A stretch of DNA of 64,000 nt from assembly GCA_028355955.1 (NCBI GenBank), contig JAOMTQ010000004.1:38879-102878 (forward strand). Reading direction: 5' to 3'. The position numbers were made by a program, and so were the translations under genes. This DNA comes from Methylophilaceae bacterium. GTDB lineage: Bacteria; Pseudomonadota; Gammaproteobacteria; Burkholderiales; Methylophilaceae. The notes under the pieces are model-generated. The model was not told the origin of the DNA and searched no databases. It saw nothing but the letters and a program-made list of their open reading frames with translations. This document shows positions 8,777 through 20,495 of the stretch, piece by piece (position 1 is the first letter of the stretch; every line of letters starts with the position of its first letter).

Positions 8777-8932
8777 ATGTTAAAAAATATTATCATCTTA
8801 GTTGTTATTATTATAGGTGGGTATATGGTTTATACAAACTATATGCAAAATGAAGAAATTGCTGCTCTTGATGGAGTTGTAAATGAAGAACATCCTGGAG
8901 AATTAAATCCTGATGACGTTGTTAGTGATTAA
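8777..8932 (+). CDS. Micro-protein 1: 51-residue single-helix membrane protein
   Basis: Encodes MLKNIIILVVIIIGGYMVYT, then a short acidic tail ending DDVVSD. One membrane helix fills residues 3-20, and the C-terminus is acidic with a net negative charge. A clean AAGGA lies six bases before the ATG. The next gene (8971) encodes a protein of the same design and similar sequence, so the two look like a tandem duplication. No family recognised; function unknown. Confidence 0.65.
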   Translation: MLKNIIILVVIIIGGYMVYTNYMQNEEIAALDGVVNEEHPGELNPDDVVSD

Positions 8933-8970
8933 TATTATCTTCATTATTTTAAATTTTTTAGGAATCTAAA

Positions 8971-9096
8971 GTGTTAAAAAAAATTATCTTGTTGATTATT
9001 ATTGGTGCAATCGGTTGGTATGTTTACAGTGATTATATGAAATCAGATTTTGATCAAGTAATTGATGCAACAGAGGATGCTGTTGAAGATATGTAA
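8971..9096 (+). CDS. Micro-protein 2: 41-residue paralogue of its neighbour
   Basis: Starts at GTG 8971 with AGGA seven bases upstream. It encodes MLKKIILLIIIGAIGWYVYS, followed by DYMKSDFDQV and an acidic end (TEDAVEDM). The Met-Leu-Lys start, the Ile-rich helix, the Gly-Tyr/Trp-Val-Tyr exit and the (N/D)YM motif repeat the preceding micro-protein. A rho-independent terminator follows 17 bases after the stop, so the pair forms a short transcription unit of its own. No family recognised. Confidence 0.65.
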   Translation: MLKKIILLIIIGAIGWYVYSDYMKSDFDQVIDATEDAVEDM

Positions 9097-9112
9097 ATAG
9101 ATCGATTCTTAG

Positions 9113-9137
9113 AAAGGGGCTTTTGCGGCCCTTTTTT
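9113..9137 (+). terminator. Bidirectional rho-independent terminator
   Basis: Stem AAAGGGGC / GCCCTTTT (eight pairs including one G-U) with loop TTTTGCG, running directly into a T-tract. It ends the micro-protein unit on the plus strand and overlaps the pntB stop codon on the minus strand, so it probably serves both. Confidence 0.8.
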
Positions 9138-10500
9138 ATATCTTCTTTACCAAGTCTTCTACTACTTTTTTTGCATCTCCAAACAACATCATTGTCTTAT
9201 CGGAATAAAAAAGCTCGTTATCTAGACCTGCATAACCTGGTGACATTGATCTTTTATTGACAATAATCATTTTTGCTTTATCTGCCTCTAAAATTGGCAT
9301 TCCATAGATAGCACTCCCAGGTGTTTTTGCTGCTGGATTAACGACATCATTTGCTCCAATAACAAGAACTAAATCAGTTTGACTAAATTCACTATTAATA
9401 TCTTCCATTTCAACGACCTGCTCATAAGGTACATCTGCCTCAGCTAATAAAACATTCATATGGCCCGGCATTCTTCCTGCCACAGGATGAATCGCATATC
9501 TCACCGATACTCCTTTTTCAATTAACTTTTCTGTGAGCTCTTGAAGAGCGTGTTGAGCTCTAGCAACAGCCAGACCATACCCCGGAATTATGATGATCGA
9601 GTCAGCATTTGACATTAAAAATGAAACATCATCTGCTGAACCAGACTTGACGTTCCTTTCTTTATCATCGGTTTGAAGTGAACTTTGTTCGCCCCCAAAG
9701 CCACCCAACATTACTGATATGATTGAGCGATTCATTGCTTTACACATAATATATGAGAGAATTGCACCAGAAGAACCGACACAAGCACCTGCAATAATAA
9801 GCACTGAATTATTTAGGGTAAAACCTATTCCGGCGGCTGCCCAACCAGAATAACTATTAAGCATTGAAACCACCACCGGCATATCAGCACCTCCAATTGG
9901 AATTATCAGCGTTACACCTAAAACTAAAGCAATTGATAGCATGATGAAGAATGCTGTTAAGGATTCTGTTTGAAAAAATATCACCCCTGCAATAATCATA
10001 ATAATAGCTAATACTAAGTTGAGTAAATGTTGGCCATTAAAAATGGAGGGATTTGCCCCAAACTTTCCGGATAACTTTCCAAAAGCAATAACGGATGCCG
10101 AAAATGTAATTGCGCCAATGAAGGCACCAATGAATAATTCAAACCTTTGAACTATAGTATGCATTTCTGAAACATTAAGAACTGCGGCTGTTGCAATTAA
10201 CACTGCCGCCAAACCCACAAATGAATGCATAAGTGCAACTAATTCCGGCATCTTGGTCATCTCTACTTTTTTTGCTACGTAAATACCAATAAATGCTCCA
10301 GATAGTAAAGGGATTGCTATTAATATAGAAATTAGATTAGTGCCAATCAGTAAAGTAGTAATAATTGCAATACTCATTCCCACCATACCAAATATGTTTC
10401 CTAATCTGGAAGAGGTTGGAGACGACAGTCCCCTTAAAGCCAATATAAAAAATATTGCAGCAATTAAATAGCTAATCATCGCAAATGCTTCATTTTCCAT
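9136..10500 (-). CDS. pntB: NAD(P) transhydrogenase subunit beta
   Basis: Membrane and NADP(H)-binding subunit of the proton-translocating transhydrogenase, which uses the proton gradient to make NADPH from NADH. It has 454 residues. The first ~265 form the bundle of membrane helices (domain II). The C-terminal ~190 are the NADP-binding domain III, with [11 protein letters not shown] and the later [10 protein letters not shown] and GMPILEAD segments. It overlaps pntAb by 11 bases and ends in a terminator. The three pnt genes follow oxyR on the same strand, consistent with NADPH supply for oxidative defence. Confidence 0.97.
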   Translation of the reverse strand: MENEAFAMISYLIAAIFFILALRGLSSPTSSRLGNIFGMVGMSIAIITTLLIGTNLISILIAIPLLSGAFIGIYVAKKVEMTKMPELVALMHSFVGLAAVLIATAAVLNVSEMHTIVQRFELFIGAFIGAITFSASVIAFGKLSGKFGANPSIFNGQHLLNLVLAIIMIIAGVIFFQTESLTAFFIMLSIALVLGVTLIIPIGGADMPVVVSMLNSYSGWAAAGIGFTLNNSVLIIAGACVGSSGAILSYIMCKAMNRSIISVMLGGFGGEQSSLQTDDKERNVKSGSADDVSFLMSNADSIIIIPGYGLAVARAQHALQELTEKLIEKGVSVRYAIHPVAGRMPGHMNVLLAEADVPYEQVVEMEDINSEFSQTDLVLVIGANDVVNPAAKTPGSAIYGMPILEADKAKMIIVNKRSMSPGYAGLDNELFYSDKTMMLFGDAKKVVEDLVKKI

Positions 10501-10813
10501 TTTTAACCTCCACTTTTTTCTCTTTTTTCTTAAACATCTCTAACATCCTTTGGGTAACAAAAAATCCTCCAAAAATGTTTATAGCTGCAAAAAATATAGC
10601 AAATGCTCCTAAAATGCTGCTAAAAGTTATTATCTCTCCGTTAATTTCAACAACTTGTAATATCGCTCCTACGATGACTATGCCAGAAATTGCATTTGTC
10701 ACTGACATTAGCGGCGTATGAAGCGCTGAAGTTACATTCCAGACAACGTGATACCCAACAAATATAGCTAGAACGAATATAGTTATGTTTTGAACTGTTA
10801 ATAAATCCGTCAT
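10490..10813 (-). CDS. pntAb: NAD(P) transhydrogenase subunit alpha part 2
   Basis: 107-residue membrane piece of the split alpha subunit, with about three helices. The conserved run [14 protein letters not shown] is present. In E. coli this is fused to the NAD-binding domain; in many alpha- and betaproteobacteria it is a separate gene, as here. It starts two bases after pntAa ends and overlaps pntB. The C-terminus is lysine-rich ([13 protein letters not shown]). Confidence 0.95.
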   Translation of the reverse strand: MTDLLTVQNITIFVLAIFVGYHVVWNVTSALHTPLMSVTNAISGIVIVGAILQVVEINGEIITFSSILGAFAIFFAAINIFGGFFVTQRMLEMFKKKEKKVEVKNGK

Positions 10814-10815
10814 CT

Positions 10816-11937
10816 TTATCCCTTTTTATTATTTTTCGATATTAATGTTTCTGTCACCAATTCATCTTTGTCATTTATAAACAATTGCCCGGATTCATTG
10901 ATTAGTAATTTTGTAAATTCTAAGATATTTCTAGAATATAGCGCAGAAGCATCTGTACTTAACATGCTTGGTAAATTATTAAAACCGATTATGGTTACGT
11001 TTTCTAGCTGATTAACTTTATTATTCTGAGTAAGTGGGCAATTTCCTGACCCGTCAGAACCACTGCCTGCTGCCATATCAACTATCACCGATCCAAATTT
11101 CATTTTCTTTACTGTTTCTTCAGATAATAATTGTGGCGGTGCTTTGCCAGGAATTAAAGCAGAAGTAATAATAATATCTGCTGATTTAGCTTTCTCGGCC
11201 ACTACTTTAGATTGTCTTGTTAACCAAGATTTTGGCATTGGTTTTGCGTAACCCCCTTTACCAATTGCGCAATCCTTTTCCTCTTCTGTTTCAAAAGGCA
11301 CTTCAATAAACTTGCCCCCTAAAGATTCAATTTGCTCCTGAACTGATGGTCTGACATCAGAAGCCTCAACGACCGCTCCTAATCTTTTTGCTGTTGCAAC
11401 TGCTTGAAGTCCTGCTACACCTGCTCCTAAAACTATTACTTTAGCTGCCTTGACAGTCCCCGCAGCGGTCATAAGCATAGGCATAAATTTTTTATAGTAA
11501 TCAGCAGCTAGTATTACCGCTTTGTACCCTGCAATGTTTGCTTGGGACGATAGAACATCCATGGATTGTGCTCTTGTATTTCTTGGCAACGCTTCTAATG
11601 CAAAAGCTGAAACTCCTTGTTTTTTTAATAAAGCTTGCAAATCATTATTAAAGGGTTCCAACATACCAACCATAAATTGCTTTGGCTTTAATGTAATTAT
11701 TTCCTTTTCGTCTAAAGGTCTGACCATTAACAATAGGTCTGATTGGAGAGCTAAATTTCTTGAAACAATTTCAGCGCCATTATTTTTATAGTCTTCATCG
11801 GAAATAGAGGCTTGAATACCAGCTCCGGCTTCAATTAAAACAGAATGGCTTAAAGCGATCATTTTTTTAACTGTTTCTGGAGTGGCTGCTACTCTCGATT
11901 CGCCACTAACTATTTCTCTTAAAACACCTATCTTCAT
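10816..11937 (-). CDS. pntAa: NAD(P) transhydrogenase subunit alpha part 1 (NAD-binding)
   Basis: 373-residue soluble domain I that binds NAD(H). It resembles alanine dehydrogenase at the N-terminus ([17 protein letters not shown]). The Rossmann motif [20 protein letters not shown] is near the middle, followed by [19 protein letters not shown]. It is the first of three pnt genes and is preceded by a 74-base gap after oxyR that can hold its own promoter. Complete and ordinary for the family. Confidence 0.96.
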   Translation of the reverse strand: MKIGVLREIVSGESRVAATPETVKKMIALSHSVLIEAGAGIQASISDEDYKNNGAEIVSRNLALQSDLLLMVRPLDEKEIITLKPKQFMVGMLEPFNNDLQALLKKQGVSAFALEALPRNTRAQSMDVLSSQANIAGYKAVILAADYYKKFMPMLMTAAGTVKAAKVIVLGAGVAGLQAVATAKRLGAVVEASDVRPSVQEQIESLGGKFIEVPFETEEEKDCAIGKGGYAKPMPKSWLTRQSKVVAEKAKSADIIITSALIPGKAPPQLLSEETVKKMKFGSVIVDMAAGSGSDGSGNCPLTQNNKVNQLENVTIIGFNNLPSMLSTDASALYSRNILEFTKLLINESGQLFINDKDELVTETLISKNNKKG

Positions 11938-12011
11938 TTTTACTCCCTACCAAAATTAAACCAAAAATATCCCATACTCATTTAAATAATATAAGTGAGC
12001 ATTGTTGATAT

Positions 12012-12908
12012 TTAACTTCCTATTATTTTTTCTTTAATACTCGTTATTGTTTTTACTATCATATCAAGAGATGGTCTTTTTGACGACCCTTGTCTAAATG
12101 CTATAGCAACCCTACGAAAAGGTATTGGATTTTCAAAAGATAAAATATTTATTGAATCATTCGAATAATTTTTTACAGTTGCACTTTGCGGTAATATTGA
12201 TATTCCTAAATTAGAAGCAACCATGTTTCTTATTGTCTCAAGTGATGTACCTGCTTGCACTTCCGCCTTATCTGATATGCCTGGACATGCCTCTCTTACT
12301 TGCATGCTAAAGCAATGAGTATTGTCTAACAATAGGATTTTTTCATTTTTTAAGTCCTTAGCATCAATTTTTTGTTTCTTGTTCCATTGATGTTTTGACG
12401 GTATTAACACTTTGAAAGGTTCATCATATAAAGTCAGTATTTCAATTCCAGGAACATCAAATGGTAATGCAATAATGGCTGCATCAATCGTCCCATCTTC
12501 TAGTTTAATAATTAAATTTTTGGTAATGTCTTCTTCAGCTTTTAAAATAATATCGGGAGATGTATTTTTTAATAATGGAATTATTGAGGGTAATAAATAT
12601 GGCGCTATAGAGTAAATTAAGCCTAATTTAACATCAACTTGTTGAGCATTTTTTTCAACTATTGAAATTGCTTTAATTTTATCAACTTCTTCTAGGACTT
12701 TTTGTGCTTGATTGACAACCTTCTCACCAACGGTTGTTAGTGAAATTCCCATACGGTTTCTTTCAAAAATTAATAAACCAAGTTCATTTTCTATTTTTTT
12801 TATTGCTAAGCTCAATGCTGGTTGACTAACAAAACTTTTGGCAGCCGCTCTTCTGAAATTTTTTTCTTGCGCAACTGATACGACAAACCTTAGCTCACTA
12901 AGCGTCAT
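12012..12908 (-). CDS. oxyR: LysR-type peroxide sensor OxyR
   Basis: 298 residues. The winged helix-turn-helix covers residues 1-60 (FRRAAAKSFVSQPALSLAIK), followed by a periplasmic-binding-like sensor domain. The two redox cysteines fall at exactly 199 and 208, as in E. coli OxyR (NTHCFSMQVREAC). The following SLETIRNMVASNLGISILP is also the OxyR version. A peroxide-formed disulfide would activate transcription of defence genes. It sits eight bases after gyrB and upstream of pnt; the linkage to gyrB may be simple packing. Assignment as OxyR rather than a generic LysR protein rests on the cysteine pair. Confidence 0.9.
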   Translation of the reverse strand: MTLSELRFVVSVAQEKNFRRAAAKSFVSQPALSLAIKKIENELGLLIFERNRMGISLTTVGEKVVNQAQKVLEEVDKIKAISIVEKNAQQVDVKLGLIYSIAPYLLPSIIPLLKNTSPDIILKAEEDITKNLIIKLEDGTIDAAIIALPFDVPGIEILTLYDEPFKVLIPSKHQWNKKQKIDAKDLKNEKILLLDNTHCFSMQVREACPGISDKAEVQAGTSLETIRNMVASNLGISILPQSATVKNYSNDSINILSFENPIPFRRVAIAFRQGSSKRPSLDMIVKTITSIKEKIIGS

Positions 12909-12916
12909 TTACAAAC

Positions 12917-15346
<2,430 letters not shown>

Positions 15347-15350
15347 TTAC

Positions 15351-16451
15351 CTATATTCTCATCGGCATTACTACATACTTATAATCTTCGTTATTCGGAA
15401 TGGTAACTAAACAACTACTTGATGAATCTTTAAAGGCAAAATTTAATTTATCAAATTGAATGTTATTTAATACATCTATAAGGTAAGTAACATTAAACCC
15501 AACATCAATATCTTCCCCTTGATATTTTATTTCCATTTCTTCTTCTGCTTGTTCTTGTTCACTGTTGGTACTGATCATTTTCAAATTGTTTTTAGTTATT
15601 ACGACCCTTATTCCTCTATATTTCTCGTTTGAAAGAATGGAAGCCCTTTGCATTGCTGTTAATAGGGTTTGTCGATCTATTTCAAAAATATTTGGGTGGC
15701 CAACCGGTATAACTCTTGAATAATCAGGAAACTTACCATCAATAACTTTAGTTATTAAATCTATGTTATTAAAGTGAAAGTGTGCTTGAGTTTTGCTTAT
15801 ATTAATTTCTATATCATCATCTCCATCACCTAAAAGTTTAACTAACTCCAAAATTGTCTTTCTTGGAATTATGGTTTGGATTTTTCCAAAATCTTTTTGG
15901 AGTTTGATTGAGGTAAAGCTCAATCGATGGCCGTCGGTTCCTACAATATTTAATTTTTGATTATCTACTTCAAATAGCAATCCATTCAAATAATACCTAA
16001 TGTCTTGTTGAGCCATAGAGAAGTCAACTTGCTTTAAAATATCTTTAAATTCTTTTTGTTTAAGCTTAACAAAAGTATTTTCTTCCTCATCCTTTTTCAT
16101 AATAGGGTAATCTTTAGCCGCTAATGTTTGAAGGTTAAATTTACTTTTAAGGGCTTTAACTAAAACTGTTGTGTCGTTTATTTGAATATTTAATTTAGTC
16201 TTTTCAGGCAATGCTCTTGTAATATCAAGGATCTTTCTTGCTGAAATAGTTGTTTCAAATGTATCTTCTAGTTTTGTTCGAACAGAAAGAGAAACTTGCA
16301 TTTCTAAATCTGTAGCAGTGAATCTTAAATTATCTTTGGATCCTTCAAGTAAAATATTTGATAAAATAGGAAGGCTTAGTTTTCTTTCAACAATTCCGGC
16401 TACATTACTTAATGGATCTAAAAGAGTATCTCTGTCTATTTCTATATTCAT
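15351..16451 (-). CDS. dnaN: DNA polymerase III sliding clamp (beta subunit)
   Basis: 366 residues, the normal size for the three-domain ring subunit. It begins MNIEIDRDTLLDPLSNVAGI, contains LPILSNILLE, and ends YKYVVMPMRI, the canonical C-terminal MPMR(L/I). The clamp tethers polymerase to DNA. It is separated from dnaA by a 213-base AT-rich gap that carries DnaA-box-like sequences and probably its own promoter. Confidence 0.98.
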   Translation of the reverse strand: MNIEIDRDTLLDPLSNVAGIVERKLSLPILSNILLEGSKDNLRFTATDLEMQVSLSVRTKLEDTFETTISARKILDITRALPEKTKLNIQINDTTVLVKALKSKFNLQTLAAKDYPIMKKDEEENTFVKLKQKEFKDILKQVDFSMAQQDIRYYLNGLLFEVDNQKLNIVGTDGHRLSFTSIKLQKDFGKIQTIIPRKTILELVKLLGDGDDDIEINISKTQAHFHFNNIDLITKVIDGKFPDYSRVIPVGHPNIFEIDRQTLLTAMQRASILSNEKYRGIRVVITKNNLKMISTNSEQEQAEEEMEIKYQGEDIDVGFNVTYLIDVLNNIQFDKLNFAFKDSSSSCLVTIPNNEDYKYVVMPMRI

Positions 16452-16664
16452 AATATCTTCTTTATATATTTAATAATAATAATAATAGGGCTAGTTTTAA
16501 AAATAAACGTAATATAATTTATATAAAACAACAATTTAAAGCTTTTTTAAACCTATGAATTTCATTAGTTTTTATTGTGAACAAATTGTGCATTAATATA
16601 AAACTTATTGTAGAGTTATTACTAACTCTATTATTATTCACAACCAATGCACAGTTTATCATTT
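16452..16664. other. dnaA-dnaN intergenic region, probable part of oriC
   Basis: 213 very AT-rich bases. It holds a consensus-type DnaA box TTATTCACA (16634-16642) and near-boxes at 16576-16584 (TTGTTCACA on the minus strand), 16587-16595 and 16645-16653. A perfect 8-bp inverted repeat TAGAGTTA/TAACTCTA lies at 16611-16630. A trinucleotide run of TAA repeats is at 16471-16487, of the kind found in origin-unwinding regions. Together with the DnaA box upstream of dnaA this looks like a two-part origin flanking dnaA. It could also serve only for autoregulation of dnaA/dnaN. Confidence 0.55.
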
Positions 16665-18002
16665 TTACCCGCGCAATACTTGCGTTAAAAATCCCAAATC
16701 TTGACCAATGTTTTGGTCTTTAAGTCTTAACCCCTCAATTTCTTCACAAGCGTGCATAATCGTTGTGTGATGTCTTCCACCATAAGCAGCACCTATATCA
16801 GGAAAACTCATGTTGGTAAGTTCTCTTGTAAGTGTCATAGCTATTTGTCGAGGCCTTGAAAAATTCCTAGACCTTTTTTTACTCAGAATATCGCTGATTT
16901 TTATTTTATAAAACTCTGCTACTGTCTTTTGTATATTCTCTACACTTACTTGCCTCCCTCGAACTGCAATTAAGTCTTTTAAAGATTCTTTGGCAAGGCT
17001 TGTGTTGATTGGTACATTCATGAAGTTTGACATAGCGACTATACGATTTAATGCACCCTCTAATTCTCTTACATTTGATCTAATTTGTTTGGCCACAAAG
17101 AATGCAACATCCTCAGGCAGTTCAATATTATTTTGTTCAGCTTTTTTTAAAAGAATAGCAACTCTCATTTCAAGTTCGGGGGGGTCAATGGAGACTGTTA
17201 AACCCCAACTAAATCTTGTCCTAAGCCTGTCATCAACACCAACTATTTCTTTGGGATAAGAGTCACAAGTAATTATTATTTGTTTTTTATTTTCAATTAA
17301 ATGATTAAAGGCATAAAAAAATTCTTCTTGTGTTCTGTTTTTTTTTGCAATGAACTGTATATCGTCAATTAATAATAAATCTAAGTTATGAAAAGTTTTT
17401 TTAAAACTATCAAAAGATTTATTTTCATAAGCTTTTACAACAGCATGTACATATCTTTCAGCATGTAAATATTTAATTTTTGATTCAGGCTTTAATAATT
17501 TTAGATGATTACCAATTGCATGCATTAAATGAGTTTTACCTAGCCCCACCCCCCCATATATAAAAAGTGGGTTATAAGTTTCTCCCGGATTCTCAGCGAC
17601 TTGTTTGCCAGCTGCGGTCGCAAGTTGATTTGCTTTTCCTGTTATGAAATTTTCAAAATCAAAGCTTTTACTAAGGCCGTTTGCGGGTATATTTGAGGAG
17701 TTTTTTCTTGGAATTTTATTTGGGGATGCAGCAAGATTAGATGGTTCTTTTTTCCCACTTTTCTTTGTTACTAAATATTCTATATTGTCTATTTTTAAAT
17801 GTTCTTTGGCTAATAGACTTATCTCTTTATCAAACCGATCCTTTACCCATTCTAGAACAAACTGATTAGGAGCATGAATAGAACACTGGCCATCATTGGT
17901 TTTTAATAAAAGTGGCTTGATCCAAGTATTAATTTGTTGGGAAGTAAGTTTTTTTGAAAACTTATCAAGGCACAATTCCCAAAATTTAGATTCATCCATC
18001 AC
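16665..18002 (-). CDS. dnaA: Chromosomal replication initiator DnaA
   Basis: 445 residues. Domain I covers about 1-80, a short linker follows, and the AAA+ domain has Walker A GGVGLGKT (150-157) and Walker B LLLIDDIQFI. The C-terminal DNA-binding domain has the signature GGRHHTTIMHA. It binds DnaA boxes and opens the origin. The gene starts with two consecutive ATG codons. Transcription runs left, divergent from rpmH, which marks the likely origin. Confidence 0.98.
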   Translation of the reverse strand: MMDESKFWELCLDKFSKKLTSQQINTWIKPLLLKTNDGQCSIHAPNQFVLEWVKDRFDKEISLLAKEHLKIDNIEYLVTKKSGKKEPSNLAASPNKIPRKNSSNIPANGLSKSFDFENFITGKANQLATAAGKQVAENPGETYNPLFIYGGVGLGKTHLMHAIGNHLKLLKPESKIKYLHAERYVHAVVKAYENKSFDSFKKTFHNLDLLLIDDIQFIAKKNRTQEEFFYAFNHLIENKKQIIITCDSYPKEIVGVDDRLRTRFSWGLTVSIDPPELEMRVAILLKKAEQNNIELPEDVAFFVAKQIRSNVRELEGALNRIVAMSNFMNVPINTSLAKESLKDLIAVRGRQVSVENIQKTVAEFYKIKISDILSKKRSRNFSRPRQIAMTLTRELTNMSFPDIGAAYGGRHHTTIMHACEEIEGLRLKDQNIGQDLGFLTQVLRG

Positions 18003-18087
18003 TCTATTAATTCACCCTTAAATTCTTTATTTTAATCTAATAAACTTGTACTAAGATTTCTTTTGATATTATCTTAAATTCTTAAAG

Positions 18088-18096
18088 TTATCCACA
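18088..18096 (+). promoter_or_regulatory. Perfect DnaA box
   Basis: TTATCCACA, the exact high-affinity DnaA-box sequence, in the 195-base gap between the divergent dnaA and rpmH genes. Likely part of oriC or of dnaA autoregulation. No second perfect box was seen in this gap. Confidence 0.75.
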
Positions 18097-18127
18097 ACCT
18101 TTTTTGTTTAGTTTAAGGGACATTTCG

Positions 18128-18156
18128 TTGACAAAATTTACTACATGACGTAATGT
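18128..18156 (+). promoter_or_regulatory. Predicted rpmH promoter
   Basis: A perfect -35 TTGACA (18128-18133) is followed after 17 bases by a poor -10 TAATGT. It lies 42 bases upstream of the rpmH start, where a strong promoter is expected. The weak -10 lowers confidence. Confidence 0.45.
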
Positions 18157-18197
18157 TCTGATTCAAAAATTATTGTAAGTAAAACTAGGAGTTTAAA

Positions 18198-18332
18198 ATG
18201 AAGCGCACTTATCAACCATCAAAAATAAAACGTGCCAGAACTCATGGATTTTTGGTACGAATGAAGACTCGTGGTGGTCGTTCTGTAATAGCATCTCGTC
18301 GAGCTAAAGGAAGGGCTCGTTTAGGTTTATAA
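18198..18332 (+). CDS. rpmH: 50S ribosomal protein L34
   Basis: 44 residues, the full family length. It begins [18 protein letters not shown], ends with the basic stretch [12 protein letters not shown], and contains the conserved RMKTRGGR. An AGGAG lies eight bases before the ATG. It heads the conserved rpmH-rnpA-yidD-yidC-mnmE cluster running away from the origin. Confidence 0.97.
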   Translation: MKRTYQPSKIKRARTHGFLVRMKTRGGRSVIASRRAKGRARLGL

Positions 18333-18340
18333 GTTTCATT

Positions 18341-18664
18341 ATGAAATTAGTAAATTCAGATGAATTTACAGCGGTATTTAATCATAAAAAAAGGCTATCT
18401 TCAGAAAACTTGTTTCTTTACTACTGTCCAAATAAGATAAGTAAAAATAGATTAGGATTCGTTGTTCCTAAAAGAATTGAAAGGCTTGCTGTTAGAAGGA
18501 ACTACATGCGAAGATCTTTAAGAGAAATTTTTAAAAATATCTTTAATTCAAACCATAATTATTCTTTTGACTTTATTGTCAGCATAAAAAAAACTTTTTA
18601 CAAAGAAGACTTTTATGCCCTTAAGGCTCAAGTAAACAATCTTTTCTTAAAGTTACCCCAGTAA
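18341..18664 (+). CDS. rnpA: Ribonuclease P protein component
   Basis: 107-residue basic protein that assists the RNase P RNA in removing tRNA 5' leaders. The diagnostic RNR-type motif appears as RLAVRRNYMRRSLREIF. The start of the fold (FTAVFNHKKRL) and LGFVVPKR also match. It starts eight bases after rpmH and five bases before yidD. Confidence 0.93.
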   Translation: MKLVNSDEFTAVFNHKKRLSSENLFLYYCPNKISKNRLGFVVPKRIERLAVRRNYMRRSLREIFKNIFNSNHNYSFDFIVSIKKTFYKEDFYALKAQVNNLFLKLPQ

Positions 18665-18669
18665 AAAAA

Positions 18670-18882
18670 ATGAGAAAGTCTATAATTACAGTTATAAAAA
18701 TCTATCAATTGTGTATAAGTTCCTTCACTTTACGTAGATGTAGGTTTACTCCTACATGTTCGGAATATACAATTGAGGTTTTAAAAACTCATGGAATCTT
18801 AAAGGGTTCCTGGTTGGCAATTAAAAGAATTTCAAGATGCCATCCTTTTTGTAAAAGCTGCTATGACCCAGCCCCGAAATAA
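18670..18882 (+). CDS. yidD: Membrane protein insertion efficiency factor YidD
   Basis: 70 residues with the conserved core CRFTPTCSEYTIEVLKTHG and KRISRCHPF. YidD is a peripheral inner-membrane protein helping YidC. The C-terminus, CKSCYDPAPK, departs from the usual GGxDPVP by carrying two extra cysteines. It lies between rnpA and yidC as in most bacteria. Confidence 0.93.
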   Translation: MRKSIITVIKIYQLCISSFTLRRCRFTPTCSEYTIEVLKTHGILKGSWLAIKRISRCHPFCKSCYDPAPK

Positions 18883-18896
18883 TATCTGAGGAATTT

Positions 18897-20495
18897 ATGG
18901 AAACTAAGAATTTAATTATATTTGTTGTTTTATCATTTCTAATACTGGCTTTTTTTGGGCCTCAACCTGATAAGCCGAATGAGGTTGTTAATAATGATTC
19001 AAATGTTGTTGAGGATAAGTCATTGCCAAGTGATTTAAAAAACAAAAATATTTCAACAGCTTTTAATTTGGACAAATCCAATTACGTAAAAGTAGAAACT
19101 GATATGTATGAAGCCTTTATTAGTTTAGAGGGTGGCGATATCAGAAATTTATTTTTAAAAAAATATAAGGATGATGACTCTAATGATCCTTATCAATTAA
19201 TGAGTGATGCTGGTGATCCGCTTTTATATATAGCGCAATCAGGCTTATTGGGTAAATCACTTCCAACACATAGATCCATTTATGAATCGCCAATCAGCGC
19301 ATACAAAATGAAGGGGAAAGTGCTGCAGGTGCCACTGATTTTTGAGAATGAGGAGTTTCTTGTTAAAAAGGTATATACATTTAGCGAAGGCTCTTATGAA
19401 ATCGGCACATCATTTGAAATTTTGAATAAATCACAAAATAACATCAACCCCACTGCATATTTTCAATTTATTCATGATGGGGAATCAAATCAAGGCTCCA
19501 CTTTTATGCCAACCTATACCGGCACAGCCTACTATACTAATAATGAGCATTTTCAAAAAATTAGCTTTGGTGATGTAGAAAGCTCTTCATTTACATTAGA
19601 TTCTAATAATGGATGGATTGGAATAATTCAAAGATACTTTGCATCTTCATGGATTTTGTCTTCTAAAGAAAATAGAGAGTTTTTTTCTAAAGAAATTACT
19701 TCCAATACTTATGCCTCTGGTTTAAAAGCAGGGCTTTCTGAGATTTTACCTGGCGAAACATTATCATTTGAGGCTATTTTATATAGCGGTCCACAGGCTA
19801 AAGAATTATTAGAAAAGGCAGCGCCTGGAATGGAGTTAACAGTTGATTATGGTTGGTTAACTATATTAGCAGCCCCACTATTCTCAGTTTTATCAGGCAT
19901 TCAAAAGGTTGTCGTAAATTGGGGGGTTTCCATCATATTGCTTACTGTACTAATTAAACTTTTATTTTATCCGCTTTCCGCAGCTAGCTATAAATCTATG
20001 GCACAAATGCGTGAACTTGCCCCTCGCCTTCAAAGCATGAAAGAAAAATTTGGCGATGATAAACAAAAAATGCAAAAAGCAATGATGGAAATGTATAAAA
20101 CTGAAAAGATTAATCCTTTGGGAGGGTGTTTGCCTATTCTAGTTCAAATACCTGTCTTTATTGCATTGTATTGGGTTTTGTTGGGTTCGGTAGAATTAAG
20201 AAATGCCCCATTTTTATATATTTCAGATTTATCTTCAAAAGATCCTTACTATTTGTTACCGATCTTAATGGCTGCTTCTATGTTTGTTCAAACAAAGTTA
20301 AACCCTAAGCCTACAGATCCAATGCAAGCTAGGTTAATGGTGATGATGCCAATAATCTTTAGTATATTCTTTTTCTTTTTTCCAGCGGGATTAGTTTTAT
20401 ATTGGCTTATTAACAATTTACTCTCAATGGCACAGCAATGGCATATCAACAGAAAAATTCATGCAGAAGCCCTAAAAAAGAAAGGCCATGCTTAA
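18897..20495 (+). CDS. yidC: Membrane protein insertase YidC
   Basis: 532 residues. The first membrane helix is at about 5-20, a large periplasmic domain covers ~55-310, and the conserved C-terminal insertase domain runs from ~320 to 520 with five helices. The segment MEMYKTEKINPLGGCLPILV is characteristic. It inserts membrane proteins alone or with SecYEG; the Fo subunits encoded at 26.6 kb are typical clients. Its last eight bases overlap mnmE. Confidence 0.97.
   Translation: METKNLIIFVVLSFLILAFFGPQPDKPNEVVNNDSNVVEDKSLPSDLKNKNISTAFNLDKSNYVKVETDMYEAFISLEGGDIRNLFLKKYKDDDSNDPYQLMSDAGDPLLYIAQSGLLGKSLPTHRSIYESPISAYKMKGKVLQVPLIFENEEFLVKKVYTFSEGSYEIGTSFEILNKSQNNINPTAYFQFIHDGESNQGSTFMPTYTGTAYYTNNEHFQKISFGDVESSSFTLDSNNGWIGIIQRYFASSWILSSKENREFFSKEITSNTYASGLKAGLSEILPGETLSFEAILYSGPQAKELLEKAAPGMELTVDYGWLTILAAPLFSVLSGIQKVVVNWGVSIILLTVLIKLLFYPLSAASYKSMAQMRELAPRLQSMKEKFGDDKQKMQKAMMEMYKTEKINPLGGCLPILVQIPVFIALYWVLLGSVELRNAPFLYISDLSSKDPYYLLPILMAASMFVQTKLNPKPTDPMQARLMVMMPIIFSIFFFFFPAGLVLYWLINNLLSMAQQWHINRKIHAEALKKKGHA

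Noticed and set aside
16471..16487. TAA trinucleotide run as a simple microsatellite
   Set aside because: Its place beside dnaN and DnaA boxes makes an origin-unwinding role more likely; not listed as a separate repeat family.
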